9,539 nucleotides of DNA from Bacilli bacterium (GCA_024693415.1 JAILKX010000171.1:1-9539), one strand, 5' to 3'. Counted from the stretch's first letter, positions 1 to 7,671 are shown. Notes: generated by a model not told the origin, from the sequence alone. Translations and numbers: made by a program.

Positions 1-1200
1 TCGGAATACGCGGCGGGACGCGGCATCCGCAACAACACCGAGATCGCCGACGTGAACCGCAAGATCGCGGGGATGCTCGCCGGTATGTTCGCCAGGAAGA
101 CCGGGCAATTCGACCACAGGAAACACCTGTTCGCCTTCGACCGCGGCACCTTCCTAGTCTACGTATTGGACCGCGACGAGAATGAGGTCGATGACCTCGT
201 GGTCGCGATAAGGGACGGCATCTACAAGATCGTCGAGAACCACCGTTACCACATCTACATCCAGCCCTTCTTTGGGATCGCGGCCATCGATAAGCTGAGC
301 ACCCTCGTCGATAACATCGGCAACGCAATGCTCGCTAGGGACGCGGCTGAGAGCAACTTCGAATCGGTCACCTATTTCGACGAGTCGATGAAGAAAAGCG
401 GCACCAAGTCGGAGATCGACGAGATCATCGCCGCCTTCGAGAAAGGCGAGTTCAAGATCTATTACCAGCCAAAATACAACCTCGCCAAGAAGCAATTCAC
501 CTCCTCCGAGGCCCTCGTCAGGTGGGAATCGCCGACCAGAGGCCTATTGAACCCTGGCAAATTCATGGACAAGATCGAGGCCGCGGGCCTCATCCATGAG
601 CTCGACACCTACGTCTTCAAGCAGGTGTGCGCCGACCTTAACGAAGCCAAGAGAAGGGGCAGGAGGCTATTGCCCGTCTCGGTCAACTTCTCGCTTTACG
701 AATTCTATTCGACCGACTTCCTCTCCTCGGTCATCAAGACCATCGACGACGCGAAGCTCGACCACAGCCTCATCGAGATCGAGATCACCGAGACGACCTC
801 GCAGGCCAACCAGTTCCTCTCCGTCTCGATCATCAAGAAGCTCCGCCAGAACGGCATCAGGATCCTGATGGACGACTTCGGCATCGGGTATTCGAACATC
901 TCGAACCTCCGCCGAATCCCCTTCGACGCGGTCAAGATCGATAAGTCCTACGTCGATAACATCGCCACCGACGAAAGGGCGAAGGAAGTCGTCCGCCTCT
1001 CGATCGGCCTTTGCAAGATCTCGGGGCTCGAAGTCATCGCCGAAGGCGCCGACTCCAAGGAGCAGATCGATATCCTTAGGCGCGCCAAGTGCGACGTCAT
1101 CCAAGGTTTCTACTATTCGCAGGCGCTGCCGAAGGACAAATACGACAGGTTCCTCATCGACAACCCCTATGAAGAGAATGTGGGAGGTGCGATAGAATGA
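1..1200 (+). CDS. GGDEF(degenerate)-EAL c-di-GMP phosphodiesterase, 5'-truncated by window edge
   Basis: The reading frame is open from base 1, so the true start lies upstream; the GTG at 52 is internal. The first ~115 codons look like the second half of a GGDEF domain whose signature is lost (FDRGTF where GGDEF is expected, about 136-153), so cyclase activity is unlikely. The EAL domain (about 430-1150) keeps all residues expected for c-di-GMP hydrolysis to pGpG: Glu of EALVRW (508-510), Asn of VNFS (685-687), Glu of EITE (781-783), the Asp pair of DDFG (871-876), Lys of VKID (934-936), Glu of IAEG (1042-1044) and Gln of QGFYYS (1102-1104). Catalysis is inferred from these motifs. The GGDEF half may act as a regulatory or dimerisation unit. 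It overlaps the next gene by 4 bp (ATGA), so the two are translationally coupled. Any upstream sensor domain is outside the window. Confidence 0.93.
   Translation, partial: SEYAAGRGIRNNTEIADVNRKIAGMLAGMFARKTGQFDHRKHLFAFDRGTFLVYVLDRDENEVDDLVVAIRDGIYKIVENHRYHIYIQPFFGIAAIDKLSTLVDNIGNAMLARDAAESNFESVTYFDESMKKSGTKSEIDEIIAAFEKGEFKIYYQPKYNLAKKQFTSSEALVRWESPTRGLLNPGKFMDKIEAAGLIHELDTYVFKQVCADLNEAKRRGRRLLPVSVNFSLYEFYSTDFLSSVIKTIDDAKLDHSLIEIEITETTSQANQFLSVSIIKKLRQNGIRILMDDFGIGYSNISNLRRIPFDAVKIDKSYVDNIATDERAKEVVRLSIGLCKISGLEVIAEGADSKEQIDILRRAKCDVIQGFYYSQALPKDKYDRFLIDNPYEENVGGAIE
1183..1188 (+). promoter_or_regulatory. Shine-Dalgarno site GGAGGT fixing the start of the nucleosidase-like gene
   Basis: GGAGGT lies inside the end of the upstream EAL gene, 8 nt before the ATG at 1197. 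The next in-frame ATG (1203) would be 14 nt away, too far, so 1197 is the better start and gives the ATGA stop-start overlap. Confidence 0.7.
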
Positions 1201-1928
1201 TCATGATCATCGGATCGAGCCATGATGACGTCCTCTATTTCGAGACCATCATGACCGACAAGCAGAAGGACATGCTTTTCGAGCGCTTCCCGGTCGTCAC
1301 CGGCCGCATCTTCAACCAAGAGGTATTGCTCGTCGACCAGGTCTATTCCAATTACCTGACCTCGGCCTTAGCCCTCCACCTCATCCAGAAATACATGGTG
1401 ATCCTCGTCTTCTCCGTCGGCAAGGCGACCGCCTATAGCCACGACTGGAAGCTCGGCGACATCGCCGTTTCTCAGCTAACCTTCGCCGCCGACGTCGACC
1501 AGACCGCCGACACCGAGGCGCGTTTTGGCCAGATCCCGCTTTGCCCGGCCGCCTATCCCACCCAGGGCGACGTCTTGGATTACCTGACCGGCTCCTTGGA
1601 GAGCAAGACCGACGCGGCCTATTACCGCGCGACCTTCGTCTCGACCAACGTCGCCTTCACCTCGCAATCGCAGCTCGTCGAATACGACGTCGACGGCAAG
1701 ATCTTCGGCCGCGAGGAAAGGGTGGTGCTCGATAGCACTTTAGGCGGCGTCGCCGTCGCCGCGGCGCTAAGCCAGATCCCCTTCATCGGGGTCAAGGTCA
1801 TCGCCCGCTTCCTCGATAAGCCCTACACGGTCAACGAGTACGCGGCCGCCCTCACCAAATATAACGACATCGGCAAGGCCATCGTCACCACGATCGGCGA
1901 CATCGGCCGCACCGACATCATGGGGTAA
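1197..1928 (+). CDS. MTA/SAH nucleosidase-fold protein, probably catalytically altered
   Basis: The 243-aa length is close to MTA/SAH nucleosidase (MTAN, about 230 aa, PNP_UDP_1 superfamily), and the fold landmarks run in the family order: N-terminal IIGSSHDDV (for IIGAMEEEV), KLGDIAVS (for VGDIVVS), FGQIPLCPA (for GQLPGCPA) at about 110-118, and IPFIGVKVIA (for VPFVVVRAIS) at 194-203. By hand alignment to E. coli MTAN, the ribose-binding Glu174 of the VEMEA motif falls on Thr181 (LDSTLGG) and the catalytic Asp197 falls on Arg204; Glu12 falls on Asp11. The standard nucleosidase reaction is therefore doubtful, and a ligand-binding or regulatory role is more likely. It is cytoplasmic, with no signal peptide or membrane segment. 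It lies between two GGDEF/EAL proteins, overlapping the first by 4 bp and 5 bp from the next, so a link to cyclic-dinucleotide signalling is inferred from context only. An alternative is an active nucleosidase with unusual specificity. Confidence 0.8.
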   Translation: MIMIIGSSHDDVLYFETIMTDKQKDMLFERFPVVTGRIFNQEVLLVDQVYSNYLTSALALHLIQKYMVILVFSVGKATAYSHDWKLGDIAVSQLTFAADVDQTADTEARFGQIPLCPAAYPTQGDVLDYLTGSLESKTDAAYYRATFVSTNVAFTSQSQLVEYDVDGKIFGREERVVLDSTLGGVAVAAALSQIPFIGVKVIARFLDKPYTVNEYAAALTKYNDIGKAIVTTIGDIGRTDIMG

Positions 1929-1933
1929 TCGAT

Positions 1934-4900
1934 ATGGCTAGCGAACGCAGAAAAACCGTCAGGCTCAAGAGCCTATTCTCCAGATACCTCGCGATTTCCG
2001 TAGGGATCATCGCGCTTTTCCTCATCATCGTAATCCTTTTCTCCATCCTTTACGCCAACACGGGGATCCTCGCGATCCTCATCCTGCTCATCGCGATCTC
2101 GGCGATCTTCGCCGCCTTCTTCTTGGCCTTCGTCATCTTGATGGTCAAGCGGATGACCGATTACTACAACCTAGGCTTATTCGAGTCGACGCTGGAGAAC
2201 TATCGGCGCATCAACGCCGCCCGCGCCGACCTCGAATTCTACCCTGACGTCGCCGTCACCGAGTTCGATGAGCTGAACAAACAGGTGAAACAGGTCAAGG
2301 AGACCTTCGACAACGCGACCTTCATCTTCGGCGAGCTCGATTACTCTAGCTTCAACTTCGCTCCCTTCGAAGGGTATAAAGGCGCGGTCACCCTCGCCTC
2401 TTTCGAGCAATCGCTAAGCAACGTCATCGCCGCATCGAAGAATTTCCGCAACGTCCTGGCCGAGGTCTATTACGAAACCGGCAAGGAGGGGCTCTCCAAA
2501 GACGACATGACGCGCCTATTGAAGAGGATGGACGAGGCATTCGAAAGCTATGAAGGGCATCTGCTCATCGTCCCCGAAGACCAGCATTCCGCCTACATCT
2601 ACCTCCCGCGCATCGATAGCTTCTCCGGCATCAAGGATCGCTTCGACATGCTGCTTGGGAGCATCGCCTTCTCGATCCGCTCGCCGCAGGGCATGAGGAT
2701 CACGCCCGCCCATTATTCGATCGTCGCCTATCCTTTCTCGGCCGTCCATGAGATGTTCCCTGACCTCTATTACGCTAAGCGCCAAGGCGAGATCTCGAAC
2801 CTCTATCTCCCGAACCGCCTCCACGGCTTAGGGGACGTCAGCGTGATGAAGGACTCGATGTACTTCAACCAGATGTCGAGGATCCTCTATAACATCTCTG
2901 CCATCACCACCGACACCAAGAACAAGCAAGAGGTTCGCGCCCAGATGAGCGCCATCCTCGACCAATTGACCCGCGAGCTGCGCTTCGAATCGGCCGGCAT
3001 CGTCTCCTATAACCCGGAGGTCGGCGGATACGTCGTCATGGATTCCGTCGGCTACAACGAGCCTTTCTGGATCGGCAAGCAGGTCCCTGACCGCTTCATC
3101 GAATCCCTTGCCCAGGTCGCTGACGCGAGCAACGCCTATTTCTTCTCGCGCCGCCGCCACGCGACCGGCGAGTTCGCGAAGTTCTGCGACCGCTTCGGAC
3201 TAGAGAGCGGGTTCTTGTTCATGATCGTCAAGAACAAGGAGCCGTCGGGATTTGTCTACCTCTTGAACCGCAAGCAGCGGTCAACGATGGATTCCTATCA
3301 GCAGGAAGCCCTCGCCGCCGCCTGCTACCACATCGCCGCGAGCTACCTGATCGGCGAAACGATCGAGGAAGCGGTGGAGGCGAGGCGCTTGTTTGATGCG
3401 CTCCTCACCGTCTCAAGCTCCGCGACCTACCAGATCGACCGCGACACCCATAAGATCGTCTCCTTGTCCGACTCGGCGAGGAAGCTCTTCCCGAAGGCCG
3501 AGGTCGGCCTCACCTGCCACGAGTGCATGTGGGACCGCAAATCGCCCTGCAAGGACTGCCCACTCAAGATCGGCGACAAGAAGGTGTTCGAGGACAAGAA
3601 GGGGAACTACGCGATCTCCCTCGCCTTGGAGGTCAAGCGCGGCGTCGCCCCGACCATGATGATCACCAAGACCAGCTCCGTCGAAGGCGAAGCCGACCGC
3701 TACGACCGCGACCTCCTCATCAATTCCTTCTCCTCGCTTATGGAGGAGATGGACAACCATTACCTCGTCGGCGACTCCGGCTACCTCTTGCTATTAAGGA
3801 TCGATAACCAGAGCGACCTCCTCGCCAAATATGGCTCGGAGGGCTACTTGTTGCTCCTTAGGAACTTCATCGATAAGTGCAAGCGCGTCCTTAACGGCAA
3901 GGAAGCGGTGTTCCGCTTCGACCAGCAGTGCCTCGCCCTCGTCCTCCCGGTCATGGGTCAGGTCGACTTGCTCAACAGGGTCGAGGACATCTACCTTTTG
4001 ACCAAAGACGTCGTCTATGAGGGCGACGACAAGTATTCGCTCGACATCACCTACCTGCCGATGAACTACCCCCAGGGCTACGCGACCTCGCTCGACTTCG
4101 TCCGCCACGTCTACCGCGATTATGGCGGCAAGAAGTACGAATACCACGTCGACCGCGTCTACTTCGACGATTCCGATTACGTCCGCCCCGCCTCGAGAAG
4201 GCAATTCATCCTCTCGGTCATCGACGAGCAGTTCGGCAACGCGACCTTCGGCGTCAACTTCCAGCCGATGGTCAACCCGAACACCAAGAAGATCTACGGC
4301 GCCGAGCTCCTCCTCCGTATCCAGGATACCTACCGCCATATCGTCTTCAACCCGGACGAACTCGTCAGGGTCGCCGCCGCCAACGGCAAGATCGCGATGA
4401 TCTCGACCGCGCTTATGCAATACCTCGGTTCCTCCTATGAGACGGCGGGCCCGGCGCTTATGAAGCAGATCGGCTTCACGCGCCTTGCCATCAACACCGA
4501 CGTCTCCTTCTTCCTCGATCCCAACTTCGCCAAGGACCTCGAGGAGGTGCAGAAGAAGTTCGACTTCCCACGCAATTTCATCTCGTTCGAGATCACCGAG
4601 AAGGACGCCTTCGACCACGCCGACCAGTTCATCGAGATCTCCAAGCGCCTCCAGCAGGCCCACGTCGTCTTGGTCGTCGACCAGTACAGCGGCAAATACC
4701 TCTCGACCGACGACGTCTTGCGCCTTGGCTTCTCCGAAATCAAGGTCGGACGCTATTTGGTCCACGGCATCGACACCAACCAGTCGAAGCTCAAGGACCT
4801 CACCCTGTTGCTCCTCCACGCCAAGGAGAAGCACCTCCCGACCACGGTGGTCGGCGTCGAGAACCTCGACCAGCTGAACCTCATCAAGGACGTCGATCCC

Positions 4901-4978
4901 TCCGTCAACATGCAGGGCTACTATTTCTACGCCCCGATGGAGAGGAACGACTTCATCGCCCTCATCCGCTCGCAGTGA
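1934..4978 (+). CDS. Membrane-anchored GAF/PAS-like protein with degenerate GGDEF and EAL domains
   Basis: 1014 aa. Two hydrophobic helices at about 19-41 and 46-71 make a membrane hairpin; the rest should be cytoplasmic. Residues about 130-295 look like a first eroded GGDEF (YIYLP strand, then SIVAYPF and YYAKRQG near the end). About 315-475 is GAF-like. About 484-580 is PAS-like and holds four cysteines (528, 531, 539, 542) as CHEC...PCKDCP, a likely metal or redox site. About 608-740 is a second GGDEF with the signature replaced (FDQQCL). About 757-1014 is EAL-like: Glu791 (ELL), Asn854, Glu886 (EITE), Asp916, Lys937 and Gln994 remain, but DDFG has become VDQY and the IAEG glutamate is Val973. 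Hydrolysis is therefore unlikely; c-di-GMP binding or partner regulation is plausible. It starts 5 bp after the nucleosidase-like gene with only a weak GGGG as ribosome site, suggesting coupled translation. The two TM helices and the EAL region are clear; the GAF, PAS and first GGDEF calls rest on pattern reading. Confidence 0.88.
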   Translation: MASERRKTVRLKSLFSRYLAISVGIIALFLIIVILFSILYANTGILAILILLIAISAIFAAFFLAFVILMVKRMTDYYNLGLFESTLENYRRINAARADLEFYPDVAVTEFDELNKQVKQVKETFDNATFIFGELDYSSFNFAPFEGYKGAVTLASFEQSLSNVIAASKNFRNVLAEVYYETGKEGLSKDDMTRLLKRMDEAFESYEGHLLIVPEDQHSAYIYLPRIDSFSGIKDRFDMLLGSIAFSIRSPQGMRITPAHYSIVAYPFSAVHEMFPDLYYAKRQGEISNLYLPNRLHGLGDVSVMKDSMYFNQMSRILYNISAITTDTKNKQEVRAQMSAILDQLTRELRFESAGIVSYNPEVGGYVVMDSVGYNEPFWIGKQVPDRFIESLAQVADASNAYFFSRRRHATGEFAKFCDRFGLESGFLFMIVKNKEPSGFVYLLNRKQRSTMDSYQQEALAAACYHIAASYLIGETIEEAVEARRLFDALLTVSSSATYQIDRDTHKIVSLSDSARKLFPKAEVGLTCHECMWDRKSPCKDCPLKIGDKKVFEDKKGNYAISLALEVKRGVAPTMMITKTSSVEGEADRYDRDLLINSFSSLMEEMDNHYLVGDSGYLLLLRIDNQSDLLAKYGSEGYLLLLRNFIDKCKRVLNGKEAVFRFDQQCLALVLPVMGQVDLLNRVEDIYLLTKDVVYEGDDKYSLDITYLPMNYPQGYATSLDFVRHVYRDYGGKKYEYHVDRVYFDDSDYVRPASRRQFILSVIDEQFGNATFGVNFQPMVNPNTKKIYGAELLLRIQDTYRHIVFNPDELVRVAAANGKIAMISTALMQYLGSSYETAGPALMKQIGFTRLAINTDVSFFLDPNFAKDLEEVQKKFDFPRNFISFEITEKDAFDHADQFIEISKRLQQAHVVLVVDQYSGKYLSTDDVLRLGFSEIKVGRYLVHGIDTNQSKLKDLTLLLLHAKEKHLPTTVVGVENLDQLNLIKDVDPSVNMQGYYFYAPMERNDFIALIRSQ

Positions 4979-5000
4979 GCCTCGCCTATAGCAGCGATCC

Positions 5001-5027
5001 GGGCCGGGAAACCGGCCCTTTCATTTT
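5001..5027 (+). terminator. Rho-independent terminator of the c-di-GMP operon
   Basis: A perfect 7-bp GC stem (GGGCCGG / CCGGCCC) closed by a GAAA tetraloop is followed by TTTCATTTT. It starts 22 nt after the stop of the 1014-aa gene. Confidence 0.9.
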
Positions 5028-5039
5028 CGACTCCTCCTC

Positions 5040-5080
5040 GGAAAATCCGGAAAAAATGAAAATCTCGCTTGGAAAATCCG
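5040..5080 (+). repeat. Direct repeat GGAAAATCCG, two copies 31 bp apart
   Basis: Identical 10-mers lie at 5040-5049 and 5071-5080. The start-to-start spacing of 31 bp is about three helical turns. This could be a paired protein-binding site, but chance in an A-rich stretch is not excluded. Confidence 0.45.
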
Positions 5081-5092
5081 TAGGGTTTCCAA
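5069..5092. repeat. 7-bp inverted repeat TTGGAAA / TTTCCAA
   Basis: Perfect arms at 5069-5075 and 5086-5092 flank a 10-nt centre. The left arm contains the second copy of the GGAAAATCCG direct repeat. It lacks a T-tract, so it does not look like a terminator; it could be an operator or an RNA hairpin. Confidence 0.45.
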
Positions 5093-5247
5093 ATACTTGG
5101 GAAGTAGTCGATGCAATTTGATTATAGCAATAGTTTGGTTTTTTCAGGATGCCCAAAGATCAGATTCCGCCCATCCAAAACCGAATAATGGGCTCGCGAT
5201 TCGCCGAAACCCTTTCGATGCTCCTTTCCTGGGCGGGTTTTGGCCTC

Positions 5248-5276
5248 TTGATCATCAAATGCGCGATTTTGATAAT
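5248..5276 (+). promoter_or_regulatory. Candidate sigma-70/A-type promoter of pnp, -35 inside a palindrome
   Basis: TTGATC (5248-5253, 4/6 match to TTGACA) and GATAAT (5271-5276, 5/6 match to TATAAT) are 17 bp apart, which predicts a start near 5283 and a leader of about 60 nt. The -35 box is the left part of the 11-bp palindrome TTGATCATCAA (5248-5258), a possible operator. The leader would contain the palindrome CCGCGCGCGG. Confidence 0.5.
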
Positions 5277-5303
5277 CTTTGATTAGGTTTCCGCGCGCGG
5301 GCG

Positions 5304-5312
5304 TGATAAGAT
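5304..5312 (+). promoter_or_regulatory. Alternative extended -10 promoter for pnp
   Basis: TGATAAGAT reads as an extended -10 (TG-n plus TAAGAT, 4/6 match to TATAAT). At 17 bp upstream there is only the poor -35 TAGGTT (5284-5289). Use would give a leader of about 25 nt. The purine-rich AGAAAGAGAG at 5331-5340 serves as the ribosome site. Confidence 0.28.
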
Positions 5313-5344
5313 ATGCGCGTTGAATAATTGAGAAAGAGAGAAAA

Positions 5345-7597
5345 ATGAAACAAGTATTCGAAACCGAATTCGCCGGACGCCACCTGAGCGTCGAAACCGG
5401 CGAGATCGCCAAGCAAGCCGACGGCTCCGTCTTGGTGAGGTTCGGCGACACCGTGGTCCTCGCGACCGCCTGCTGCGCCGACGAACCCAAAGAGGGCGAC
5501 TTCTTCCCCCTCACCGTCAACTACGAGGAGAAGCAATACGCGGTAGGCAAGATCCCGGGATCCTTCCTCCGCCGCGAAGGCAGGGCTGGCGAGCACGCCA
5601 CCCTCTCGGCCCGTCTCATCGACCGCCCGATCCGTCCGCTGTTCGCCGACGGCTTCCGCAATGAGGTCCAGATCGTCGCCACCGTCATGAGCTGCGATCA
5701 GGACAACACCCCCGAAATGACCGGAATGCTCGGCGCTTCCTTGGCGCTCTGCACCTCCGATATCCCCTTCGACGGCCCCGTCGCCGGCGTCTACGTCGGA
5801 CGCGTCGACGGCAAGTTCGTCATCGACCCGACCGAGGAGCAGAGGGCTGCCTCTGACATCGACCTCGCCGTCGCGGGCACCGAATCGGCCATCATGATGG
5901 TCGAGGCCGGCGCCGCCGAAGTCCCCGAGGAAGAGATGCTCGACGCCATCATGTTCGGCTTCGAGGCCATCAAGCAGCTCTGCGCCTTCCAGAAGGAGAT
6001 CATCGCCAAGATCGGCAAACCCAAGAGGGAGATCCAACTCTACGCACCAGACCCCGCGATCAAGAAGGACATCTATGACCGCATCGCCGCCAGGATGGAC
6101 GTCGCGATCCGCGAGAAGGATAAGCTCACCCGCCAGAATAACGTCGACGCCCTCAAGAAAGAGATCATCGACGACTACGATAACCGCGAATACGAAGACG
6201 AGCACGATCACAAGATGAGCATGCTCATGGTCGACGACATCCTCGAGGGGATGGTCGCCGGCGTCGTCCGCAAGCTCATCACCGAAGAGCAGATCCGCCC
6301 CGACGGCCGCAAGGTCGACGAGATCCGTCCGCTCGATTGCCAGGTCGACCTCCTTCCCCGCGCCCATGGCTCCGCCATGTTCACCCGCGGCCAGACCCAG
6401 GTCATCGGCACCACGACGCTTGGCCCCCTAAGCGACAAACAGCTCATCGACAACCTGACCGGCGAGACCGAGCGCAGGTTCATGCATCACTATAACTTCC
6501 CGCCTTATTCCGTCGGCGAGATCGGCAGAATGGGCGCCCCTGGCCGCCGCGAGATCGGACACGGCAAGCTCGGCGAAAGGGCGTTGTCCTACGTCCTCCC
6601 CTCCGAAGAGGAATTCCCGTACACCATCCGCTGCGTCGCTGACGTCGTGGAGTCCAACGGGAGCTCCTCCCAGGCCTCAATCTGCGCGAACTGCATGTCC
6701 TTAATGGCGGCAGGCGTCCCGATCAAAGGCATCGTCTCCGGCATCGCGATGGGCCTCATCACCGATGATCCCTCCCGCACCCCGGACAAGCAGACCAACC
6801 ATTATTCCATCCTCACCGATATCCAGGGCCTAGAAGACCACTTCGGCGACATGGACTTCAAGTGCGCCGGCACCGCCAAGGGTTTGACCGCCCTCCAGAT
6901 GGACATCAAGATCCACGGCGTCTCCCGCGAGGTCCTCTCCGAGGCCCTCACCCAGGCGAATAAGGCCCGCGCGGAAATCCGCGAAGCCATCGCCGCTTGC
7001 ATCCCCGAGCCGCGCAAGGAAGTCTCCAAGTACGCCCCGAAGATGGTCACCTTCTACATCGACACCGACAAGATCCGCGACGTCATCGGCAAAGGCGGCG
7101 AGATGATCAACAAGATCATCGCCGAATGCGACCAGGTCGCGATCGACGTTGAGGAAGACGGCAAGATCACCATCTATCACCACGATCAGGAGATGATCAA
7201 CAAGGCGAAGGCGATGGTCGACGACGTCACCCGCGAAGCGAAGCTTGGCGAGATCTTCGAAGGCACCGTCACCCGCGTTGAGGATTACGGCTGCTTCGTC
7301 AACCTCTTCGGCGACACCGACGGCCTCTGCCACGTGTCGCGTCTCCGCTGGGATTACGTCGAAAGCGCCGCTGGCCTCGTCAAGGTCGGCGATACCCTCA
7401 AAGTCGTGGTCATCGGCCTCGACGAGAAGGGCAAGGTCAAAGTCTCGCACCGCGAATTCGAGGACAAGCCGGAAGGCTATGTCGAACGCGAACCGCGCGA
7501 AGGCCGCTCAGGCGGCGACCGCGGCGGACGCGGCGGACGCGACCGCGGCCATGGCCATGGCGGAAACCGCGGCGGCCACGGCGGAAAATCCCGCTAA
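5345..7597 (+). CDS. pnp: Polynucleotide phosphorylase (PNPase) with Gly/Arg-rich C-terminal tail
   Basis: 750 aa, against about 700-720 usual. PNPase is a trimeric cytoplasmic 3'-5' exoribonuclease that releases nucleoside diphosphates using phosphate, in RNA decay. The domains are in canonical order: first RNase PH-like core (about 1-220; LRREGRA and SARLIDRPIRPLF conserved), all-helical linker (about 235-310), second PH core (about 315-555), KH (about 567-625, GKGG at 582-585) and S1 (about 634-703). The active site is intact: phosphate-binding SNGSSS (437-442) and EDHFGDMDFK with Asp498, Asp504 and Lys506 matching E. coli Asp486, Asp492 and Lys494. After about residue 708 comes a tail rich in Gly, Arg and His, partly encoded by a 9-bp tandem duplication (GGCGGACGC at 7523-7531 and 7532-7540). 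The ATG follows a purine-rich ribosome site. It is monocistronic, with its own promoter region and terminator. Confidence 0.98.
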   Translation: MKQVFETEFAGRHLSVETGEIAKQADGSVLVRFGDTVVLATACCADEPKEGDFFPLTVNYEEKQYAVGKIPGSFLRREGRAGEHATLSARLIDRPIRPLFADGFRNEVQIVATVMSCDQDNTPEMTGMLGASLALCTSDIPFDGPVAGVYVGRVDGKFVIDPTEEQRAASDIDLAVAGTESAIMMVEAGAAEVPEEEMLDAIMFGFEAIKQLCAFQKEIIAKIGKPKREIQLYAPDPAIKKDIYDRIAARMDVAIREKDKLTRQNNVDALKKEIIDDYDNREYEDEHDHKMSMLMVDDILEGMVAGVVRKLITEEQIRPDGRKVDEIRPLDCQVDLLPRAHGSAMFTRGQTQVIGTTTLGPLSDKQLIDNLTGETERRFMHHYNFPPYSVGEIGRMGAPGRREIGHGKLGERALSYVLPSEEEFPYTIRCVADVVESNGSSSQASICANCMSLMAAGVPIKGIVSGIAMGLITDDPSRTPDKQTNHYSILTDIQGLEDHFGDMDFKCAGTAKGLTALQMDIKIHGVSREVLSEALTQANKARAEIREAIAACIPEPRKEVSKYAPKMVTFYIDTDKIRDVIGKGGEMINKIIAECDQVAIDVEEDGKITIYHHDQEMINKAKAMVDDVTREAKLGEIFEGTVTRVEDYGCFVNLFGDTDGLCHVSRLRWDYVESAAGLVKVGDTLKVVVIGLDEKGKVKVSHREFEDKPEGYVEREPREGRSGGDRGGRGGRDRGHGHGGNRGGHGGKSR

Positions 7598-7616
7598 GCC
7601 ATCCATAGCGATACCC

Positions 7617-7654
7617 AAGGTTCGCGCGTACGCACGCGCGAGCCTTATTTATTT
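7617..7654 (+). terminator. Rho-independent terminator of pnp
   Basis: The stem is AAGG-T-TCGCGCGT (7617-7629) paired with ACGCGCGA-G-CCTT (7634-7646): 13 pairs including one T-G wobble, with a 4-nt loop and an ATTTATTT tail. It starts 20 nt after the pnp stop. Confidence 0.88.
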
Positions 7655-7663
7655 ATATATGGC

Positions 7664-7671
7664 GCAATATT
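7664..7671 (+). repeat. Target-site duplication, left copy (GCAATATT)
   Basis: This perfect 8-bp direct repeat of 9222-9229 abuts the left inverted repeat of the insertion sequence. An 8-bp duplication is what ISL3-family elements are known to make. Confidence 0.9.

Larger units (their letters stand above)
4979..5344. other. 366-bp intergenic region between the c-di-GMP operon and pnp
   Basis: This stretch is clearly AT-richer than the genes on either side and I see no credible gene in it. It holds the operon terminator, a repeated 10-mer, a hairpin, an 8-bp inverted repeat (CCAAAACC 5175-5182 / GGTTTTGG 5236-5243), a short CGAAA-CCC-TTTCG hairpin (5205-5217), candidate pnp promoters and a 10-bp palindrome CCGCGCGCGG (5291-5300). 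A small plus-strand open frame at 5097-5282 has no coding character. rpsO, often found upstream of pnp, is absent. Confidence 0.6.

Noticed and set aside
3794..4834. 346-aa minus-strand open frame
   Set aside because: It is antisense to the 1014-aa gene; its Asp/Glu/Val/Leu-rich composition is the artefact expected opposite GC-rich coding sequence.
5097..5282. 61-aa plus-strand open frame in the gap upstream of pnp
   Set aside because: No ribosome site, no family resemblance, AT-rich intergenic composition, and it overlaps the candidate pnp promoter.
5255..6367. 370-aa minus-strand open frame
   Set aside because: Antisense shadow of pnp with the same biased composition and no recognisable domain.
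7523..7540. Tandem GGCGGACGC as a possible CRISPR or regulatory repeat
   Set aside because: Only two 9-bp units, in frame in pnp and encoding Gly-Gly-Arg; simply part of the protein tail.
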